Source of the DNA: Clostridium lacusfryxellense
Lineage (GTDB): Bacteria; Bacillota; Clostridia; Clostridiales; Clostridiaceae
Direction of reading: 5' to 3'
NCBI RefSeq assembly: GCF_018861735.1
Contig: NZ_JAHLEB010000014.1
Coordinates: forward strand, 36,399-100,398
Length of the DNA: 64,000 nucleotides
Positions 59,295 through 64,000 of the stretch are shown here, piece after piece. The notes beneath the pieces are model-generated. The model was not told where the DNA came from. It made no database searches and saw only the letters and a list, made by a program, of their open reading frames with translations. Every line of letters starts with the position of its first letter. Positions within the stretch are counted from its first letter, which is position 1. The position numbers were made by a program, and so were the translations under genes.

Positions 59295-61061
59295 TTGAAT
59301 TCAGTAACTTTAACAATAAATAATAGAAAAATAGAAGTAAATGAAGGTACTTCTATTCTAAACGCTGCCAAAAGCCTTAATATTCATATACCAACTTTAT
59401 GTTACTTTAAGCTTCATGATGGCAGTACTATAAATGATCCAGGTTCTTGCAGAGTATGTGTAGTAGAAGTAGATGGACGTAGAAATTTAGCCCCTGCCTG
59501 TTCAACTAATGTAAGCGATGGCATGATTATAAAAACAAATTCTATTAGGGCAATAAAAGCACGTAGAACAGTAGTGGAGCTTTTGCTTTCTAATCATCCT
59601 AAAGAATGTTTGTTATGTGAGAAAAACCGTAAGTGTGAGCTTCAATCTTTAGCTGCAGAACTGGATATTCGAGAAATTAGGTATGAAGGCAAAATGTCTC
59701 ATTACCCAACAGACAATTCAAGTTATTCCATTATAAGAAACCTAGATAAATGTATTTTGTGTAGAAGGTGTGAAACTATGTGTAACGAGGTTCAAACCTG
59801 TAGGGTCTTGTCTGGAATAAACAGAGGGTTTTCAACCAATGTAGCTCCTGCTTTTAATGCACCTCTAGCAGAAACAAACTGTACTTTCTGCGGTCAGTGT
59901 GTTGCCGTGTGCCCAACTGCAGCTTTAACCGAAGTAAATTTCACCACAAACGTATGGGATGCTATAAATACAAATGACAAAATAGTGGTAGTACAAACTG
60001 CACCCGCCATAAGAGCTGCTCTTGGAGAAGAATTCGGCCTAAAGCCTGGCACTGTAGTAACTGGAAAAATGGTATCCGCTCTACGTGCCCTCGGATTTGA
60101 TTATGTTTTTGATACAGACTTTGCAGCTGACTTAACTATAATGGAGGAAGCTAGTGAATTTGTACATAGATTAGAACATGGTGGTAAATTACCTATACTC
60201 ACAAGCTGTTGCCCTGCTTGGATAAACATGTTAGAGCACGATTATCCCGATATGTTAGATATTCCATCTACTTGTAAATCACCACATCAAATGTTTGGTG
60301 TTATAGCTAAAACATATTTTGCAGAGAAAATGAATATAGATCCTAAAAAAATGGTAGTAGTATCTATTATGCCTTGTCTTGCCAAGAAATATGAAGCTGC
60401 AAGAGATGAACTAAAACATGATGATTTAAGAGATGTAGATATTGTAATAACCACTCGGGAACTTGCAAAAATGATTAAGGAAGCTGGTATTGATTTCGCT
60501 TCTTTAGACGACGATGATTTCGATGATCCAATGGGAGAATCGTCTGGAGCTGGCGTTATATTTGGAGCTTCCGGTGGAGTTCTAGAAGCCGCAGTCCGTA
60601 CTGCCTATGAGTGGATTACTGGTGAAACTGGTCCAGCATTAGAATTTCACTCCATTCGTGGACTTGAGGGCTCTAAAAAAGCAACTGTAAAAATAAACGA
60701 TATGGATGTAAATGTAGCAGTAACCAGCGGTCTAGGAAACGCAAGGAAACTACTCGAATCTATAAAAAGCGGTGAATCTACCTACCATATAATAGAAATC
60801 ATGGCATGCCCAGGTGGTTGTATCGGAGGTGGTGGTCAACCCTATATCTATGGTAATATCGATATACTTAAAAAGAGAATAGAGGCCATCTACAAAGAAG
60901 ATGATAATAAAGTAATACGAAAATCTCATGAGAACCCTTCTATTCAAAAACTATATAGTGAATTTTTAGGCGCACCTTATAGTGAAAAAGCTCATGAACT
61001 ACTTCATACTCATTATAAGGATCGAAAATATCAAAAGATGAACAAATATGAACCTAGATAA
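59295..61061 (+). CDS. [FeFe] hydrogenase catalytic subunit (HydA/HndD type)
   Basis: A 588-residue catalytic subunit that makes or uses H2. The N-terminus has a plant-type [2Fe-2S] domain (CRVCVVEVDGRRNLAPAC), a His-ligated 4Fe-4S region (HPKECLLCEKNRKC), and two ferredoxin clusters (CILCRRCETMC, CTFCGQCVAVCP). The H-cluster motifs are TSCCPAW, MPCLAKKYEA and MACPGGCIGGGG, so the active site is intact. The GTG at 59286 lies in the ribosome binding site; the TTG at 59295 is chosen. Last gene of the operon, 21 bp after the NuoF-like gene. Confidence 0.95.
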   Translation: MNSVTLTINNRKIEVNEGTSILNAAKSLNIHIPTLCYFKLHDGSTINDPGSCRVCVVEVDGRRNLAPACSTNVSDGMIIKTNSIRAIKARRTVVELLLSNHPKECLLCEKNRKCELQSLAAELDIREIRYEGKMSHYPTDNSSYSIIRNLDKCILCRRCETMCNEVQTCRVLSGINRGFSTNVAPAFNAPLAETNCTFCGQCVAVCPTAALTEVNFTTNVWDAINTNDKIVVVQTAPAIRAALGEEFGLKPGTVVTGKMVSALRALGFDYVFDTDFAADLTIMEEASEFVHRLEHGGKLPILTSCCPAWINMLEHDYPDMLDIPSTCKSPHQMFGVIAKTYFAEKMNIDPKKMVVVSIMPCLAKKYEAARDELKHDDLRDVDIVITTRELAKMIKEAGIDFASLDDDDFDDPMGESSGAGVIFGASGGVLEAAVRTAYEWITGETGPALEFHSIRGLEGSKKATVKINDMDVNVAVTSGLGNARKLLESIKSGESTYHIIEIMACPGGCIGGGGQPYIYGNIDILKKRIEAIYKEDDNKVIRKSHENPSIQKLYSEFLGAPYSEKAHELLHTHYKDRKYQKMNKYEPR

Positions 61062-61066
61062 TAAAA

Positions 61067-61105
61067 ACATAAGGGATGCATCCATATCAGATGTATTCCT
61101 TATGA
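61067..61105 (+). terminator. Hairpin after the hydrogenase gene
   Basis: The inverted repeat CATAAGGGATGCATC / GATGTATTCCTTATG (61068-61104) follows the stop but lacks a U-run, and runs straight into the family-1 element. The two may act together to end or protect the mRNA. Confidence 0.55.
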
Positions 61106-61236
61106 ACTTTCTCCTGCGTGACTTGCAATAAGAAATTAAAACGTGAAATAAATTAAGAAAATCTAGTCTTTTCGAATATAAAATTTCAATTGTTTCTACT
61201 CTTCTTATTGGAAGTCACTTCCGGAGAAAGTTCATA
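61101..61236. repeat. Foldback intergenic element, family 1, copy C (internally deleted)
   Basis: 136 bp bounded by long inverted repeats (ATGAACTTTCTCC...GTGACTT...CAATAAGAA and its complement at 61202-61236). Its left half matches the reverse complement of the right end of copy B (TCTAGTCTTTT..AATATAAAAT), so it is inverted relative to copies A and B, and the AGGAA hairpin and conserved central block are missing. Like A and B it lies immediately 3' of a gene, in the same relative orientation. Confidence 0.7.
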
Positions 61237-61302
61237 TTATTATGCATACACTAAGACGTATGACGAATAAAGAAAGTTATCCACATTATTTTGAACTAAG
61301 AC

Positions 61303-61537
61303 CTTTTTTCATATATTATGCTACCAAAAGTATATCTTGTGTAGAATACGTTTGAACAAACCTTAGCAATTCTTAATTTGTTTTGATTTCAGATGCGTAA
61401 AGAAAATCACATGTTTGAGCGAAAGCGAGTTTGTGATTTTTAGCATATGTAAATAAAATAAATTTTAGAATTGGTTGGTGAAGTGAAAGTATTCCTAACA
61501 ATATATACTTTTCGTTATAGCATAATCTATGAAAAAG
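61303..61537. repeat. Foldback intergenic element, family 2, copy E
   Basis: 235 bp forming a long imperfect palindrome: TTTTTTCATATATTATGCTA at 61304-61323 is complemented at about 61518-61537, and CAATTCT arms occur at about 61365 and 61472. The centre is the perfect mirror repeat TTTGAGCGAAAGCGAGTTT (61414-61432), enclosed by an AAATCACA/TGTGATTT stem. It is the reverse-oriented homologue of 30973-31161. It ends 14 bp before the 3' end of the hydrolase gene. Confidence 0.75.
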
Positions 61538-61550
61538 TACTTAGATTATA

Positions 61551-62483
61551 TTATGAGGTTAAATGTCTATTAAGCCATTTTACTACATCCCCAATTACTT
61601 CTTCTTTATTAATTTCATTAAGCATCTCGTGACGTCCACCAACATAAAACTTATAAGTTAGATCCTTGATTCCATTTTTTTTGTAAGCCTTAACCAATTT
61701 TAAAGCACCCTTACCATTCTTTCCAACGGGATCTTTATCTCCTGCGAGAATATAAATTGGTAAATCAATTGGCACATTTTTAATTTGAGCTTTATTTTCT
61801 ATATTTTTAAGACCGGCTAAAAAATCGTTGAAAAATCCTGCCGTCATGGCATTCCCACAGAATGGGTCGGCTATATATTTATCTACCTCTTTATTATCCC
61901 TACTTAACCAATCAAAAGCTGTTCTAATTGGCTTAAAAGAATTATTATAACTTCCAAAAATTAATTTATATAATTTATCACTTTTTCCTCTTCTTCCAAT
62001 CTTCTTAATCTCCATTTTTGCTATTACCCTACCTATTTCTATAATAACGCCCTGAGCTCCACATGTTCCTGTGATAATAACGCCCTTTAACTGCCTCCCA
62101 TATAAGCAAATATATCTTTGTGTTAAAAAAGACCCCATACTATGTCCAAATAAAAATACAGGTAAGTTACAATATTCTTCATTAATTATGTCATTTAGAC
62201 TATGCATATCTTCAACCATTGAATTAAAGCCATCTTCACCTAGTTCTCCTAGTTTTTCAATTTCTCCTGCTGTTTTTCCGTGACCTCTATGATCATTAGC
62301 ATAAACAATAAATCCATCCTTTGTTAATTCACCTGCAAAGTTCTCATACCTAGCTGCTGTTTCTGCCATACCATGAGCTATCTGTACTATTCCTTTTACT
62401 TCTTTGCCTTTATCAGGCAACCATTTATATACAAATATCCCTAAATCACCTTTACCTCTAAAAGTAAAACTTTCTGAAATCAT
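61551..62483 (-). CDS. Alpha/beta hydrolase, monoacylglycerol-lipase-like
   Basis: A 310-residue serine hydrolase of the Hydrolase_4 family. Marks: IVQIAHGMAETAARYENFAG (oxyanion HGxxE), ANDHRGHGKTAG, LFGHSMGSFL (nucleophile Ser near residue 117), an Asp in LAGDKDPVG and a His in GGRHEMLNE. No signal peptide. It likely acts on lipid or short-chain esters. AGGGGATGG precedes the ATG at 62483. It is flanked by repeat element E on its 3' side. Confidence 0.9.
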   Translation of the reverse strand: MISESFTFRGKGDLGIFVYKWLPDKGKEVKGIVQIAHGMAETAARYENFAGELTKDGFIVYANDHRGHGKTAGEIEKLGELGEDGFNSMVEDMHSLNDIINEEYCNLPVFLFGHSMGSFLTQRYICLYGRQLKGVIITGTCGAQGVIIEIGRVIAKMEIKKIGRRGKSDKLYKLIFGSYNNSFKPIRTAFDWLSRDNKEVDKYIADPFCGNAMTAGFFNDFLAGLKNIENKAQIKNVPIDLPIYILAGDKDPVGKNGKGALKLVKAYKKNGIKDLTYKFYVGGRHEMLNEINKEEVIGDVVKWLNRHLTS

Positions 62484-62539
62484 AATCCCATCCCCTATTT
62501 ATATTTTCTAATCTTATTTAATGTAGTTTTAAATTTAAA

Positions 62540-62602
62540 TTACTAAAATAAAAAAACCACACTGAATAAGTCTATCTTTAAATAGACCTGCTAGTGTGGA
62601 TC
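62540..62602 (-). terminator. Terminator downstream of the 120-residue gene
   Basis: A long hairpin (outer CCACACT/AGTGTGG, inner GTCTAT/ATAGAC, 62551-62597) is followed on the minus strand by seven U. It lies 150 bp below the nearest upstream stop (62750), so the transcript has a long 3' untranslated part or an unseen short RNA. Confidence 0.85.
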
Positions 62603-62749
62603 TCATTTCTTTAACAATATTTCATATTTCATATTTACTCTTGTTTAAATTATATCACTAAAATATATATTTGGATAGTAATATATAGTAATTTAAAAAA
62701 TATTATTACATTAAAGTATATATTTTAACATTTTTTTACTTTTATTGTC

Positions 62750-63112
62750 CTATTTCTCCATTACTTTATATTCAACGTCTATATATTTGTCTTTATCATA
62801 AAACTTCTCTGATTCACCATATATTCGTACATTTGTTTCTACAGCATTTTCAGCAATATATTTTGCAGTTTTTATAGTCGCCTCAATAGTTGTATCTGCT
62901 ATAACCGCAGCTACCGCTGCTGTTATTTTTGTAGTTTTTAAAGTCAAACTAGAAACTGCCTTACTATATTTTCTAGTGTTTAGTGCAAATTTATCTTTAC
63001 CTGAAATTTTAGCTATAGAAGATATAACGTTTCCAGTTAACTCGATACCATACCCAGCGGTATTTCCAACTACTTTTCCAGCACCATATATTATTTTTCC
63101 TACTATCGTCAT
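62750..63112 (-). CDS. Hypothetical protein with glycine/alanine-rich amphipathic helices
   Basis: A 120-residue protein, not recognised. It has no clear membrane segment but a run of Ala/Thr/Val/Gly-rich amphipathic stretches (IIYGAGKVVGNTAGYGIELT, TAAVAAVIADTTIEATIKTA), as seen in some surface- or membrane-associating proteins. The C-terminus is acidic and basic mixed. The ATG at 63112 is preferred because GGTGAT lies 5-6 nt upstream; the ATG at 63130 has no ribosome binding site. Single gene. Confidence 0.55.
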   Translation of the reverse strand: MTIVGKIIYGAGKVVGNTAGYGIELTGNVISSIAKISGKDKFALNTRKYSKAVSSLTLKTTKITAAVAAVIADTTIEATIKTAKYIAENAVETNVRIYGESEKFYDKDKYIDVEYKVMEK

Positions 63113-63285
63113 AATTATCACCATACCCATATTAATATAAACTTATTATACCATATTATTGAAAAATTATTACGTATTAAATCTTCACTTGTATAATTCT
63201 TTTAAGATATTGTATAATGGAGAATGTTATAGAGTAAATAAGACATACCATATACATAATGTTAAAGATATAGGAGTGAACATAT

Positions 63286-63888
63286 ATGACAAAGACTATA
63301 TTTAAAGGCAGTGCAATGCTAAATCCCGTTCCTGTAGTATTAATTACTTCAAAAAATAAAGAAGGTAAAATAAATGTTTTCACTGTGGGTTGGATAGGCA
63401 TGGCTTGTACTAAACCACCAATGATAACAGTAGCCATAAGGCCAGAAAGGCTATCTTATGAATACATAAAAGAAAGTGGTGACTTTGTAGTCAATTTACC
63501 TAATTCTAAACTAGTTCGCGAAGTTGATTATTGCGGAGTACGCTCTGGTAAACAAATAGATAAAATTAAAGAAATGAATTTCACTGTTGAAAGTAGCAAA
63601 GATGTTACGGCACCTATAATTTCTGAATGCCCCGTAGCTTTAGAATGCAAAGTTATAAGCATTACACCTCTAGGTACACATGATTTATTTTTAGCTGAAA
63701 TAGTAAACACCCATGTAAATAATAATCTAATAGATGATGCTGGGAAAATTCACTTTGAAAAAGCAGATCTTATTACCTACTCTCATGGCGAGTATTTTAG
63801 TGTAAATTCAAGTGCTCTCGGTAAATTTGGTTATTCAGTTCAGAAGAAAAATAATAAATTAAAATCAAAAAATAAAAAGAAAACCTGA
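63286..63888 (+). CDS. Flavin reductase-like / flavoredoxin family protein
   Basis: A 200-residue FMN-binding split-barrel protein. Marks: NPVPVVLITSKNKEGKINVF near residues 13-32, GWIGMACTKPPMITVAIRP (flavin binding), YIKESGDFVVNLP and a conserved DYCGVRSGKQIDK. The last 20 residues are a lysine/asparagine-rich tail. It probably carries FMN and transfers electrons from a donor such as ferredoxin or NAD(P)H; the partner is unknown. AGGAG precedes the ATG at 63286. Confidence 0.9.
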   Translation: MTKTIFKGSAMLNPVPVVLITSKNKEGKINVFTVGWIGMACTKPPMITVAIRPERLSYEYIKESGDFVVNLPNSKLVREVDYCGVRSGKQIDKIKEMNFTVESSKDVTAPIISECPVALECKVISITPLGTHDLFLAEIVNTHVNNNLIDDAGKIHFEKADLITYSHGEYFSVNSSALGKFGYSVQKKNNKLKSKNKKKT

Positions 63889-63892
63889 TTTT

Positions 63893-64000
63893 AAACTGGT
63901 ACCTATGTCAAGGACAATATAAAAAAGAGTACTAAGATGCTAAAAGGTGATTTCTGTATTGCACAGGAGTCATCTTTTTCAGGTTCCACTGGTATCTATA
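63893..64000. other. Non-coding right edge, possible mobile-element end
   Basis: The last 108 bp hold no gene. They contain TGTCAAGGACA at 63907-63917 and a hairpin (AAAAGGTGA / TCATCTTTT with inner CTGT/ACAG, 63942-63978). From memory the arrangement resembles the edge of IS3-type elements in clostridia, but the element, if any, lies beyond the window. Confidence 0.25.

Overview
The window is AT-rich, densely coded and strongly Clostridium-like. It carries a six-gene Rnf ferredoxin:NAD+ oxidoreductase operon, a trimeric [FeFe] hydrogenase operon of the electron-bifurcating type, strong AGGAGG-type ribosome binding sites, frequent TTG/GTG starts and many U-tailed hairpin terminators. Everything looks chromosomal. 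I see no prophage, CRISPR array, tRNA or rRNA, and no complete insertion sequence. The species cannot be fixed from the sequence alone.

Layout. 0-5 kb: 5' end of rarA, a dicarboxylate/amino-acid:cation symporter, and a telA-yceG stress pair. 5-13 kb: rnfCDGEAB, two small membrane proteins, then on the other strand apbE, a NusG-II protein and a Gx transporter. The apbE product can attach FMN to RnfG and RnfD. 13-16 kb: an NSS-family amino-acid transporter with a 32-residue MetS-type subunit too short for usual gene calling. 16-23 kb: oppABCDF. 23-25 kb: a folate enzyme, a HAD phosphatase and a small membrane protein. 25-29 kb: ribD-ribE-ribBA-ribH behind an FMN riboswitch. 29-36 kb: an amino-acid ABC transporter, an M50-like membrane protease, a DUF4173-like protein and a PAP2 phosphatase. 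36-45 kb: nifS-thiI, an HD-GYP protein, a BMP/ParB-like fusion with a phosphoesterase, a MATE pump and a CBS protein. 45-50 kb: nagR-nagA-nagB and an ArsR/P-type ATPase metal-efflux pair. 50-57 kb: a YitJ-like methyltransferase/reductase, surE, a GcvH-like protein, an orphan alpha-CTD-like protein and pepF. 57-64 kb: the hydrogenase operon, an alpha/beta hydrolase, a small unknown protein and a flavin reductase-like protein.

How the genes connect. The energy genes form a coherent set. HydABC exchanges electrons between H2, NAD(H) and ferredoxin, Rnf couples ferredoxin:NAD+ exchange to an ion gradient, ApbE flavinylates Rnf, and the rib operon supplies the flavin.

Least ordinary observations. 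(1) Two families of long foldback intergenic elements, five copies in all. Family 1 (10.9, 25.0 and 61.1 kb) always sits just 3' of a gene in the same relative orientation. Two copies contain a hairpin whose stem sequence changes while its AGGAA loop stays fixed. Family 2 (31.0 and 61.4 kb) has a perfect mirror-symmetric core. (2) A GcvH-like protein whose lipoyl-lysine is isoleucine. (3) Three genes (apbE, nagA and a phosphoesterase) where the codon at the expected initiator position is ATA, ATT or GTT. (4) A cytoplasmic BMP-type binding protein fused to a ParB-like N-terminal module.
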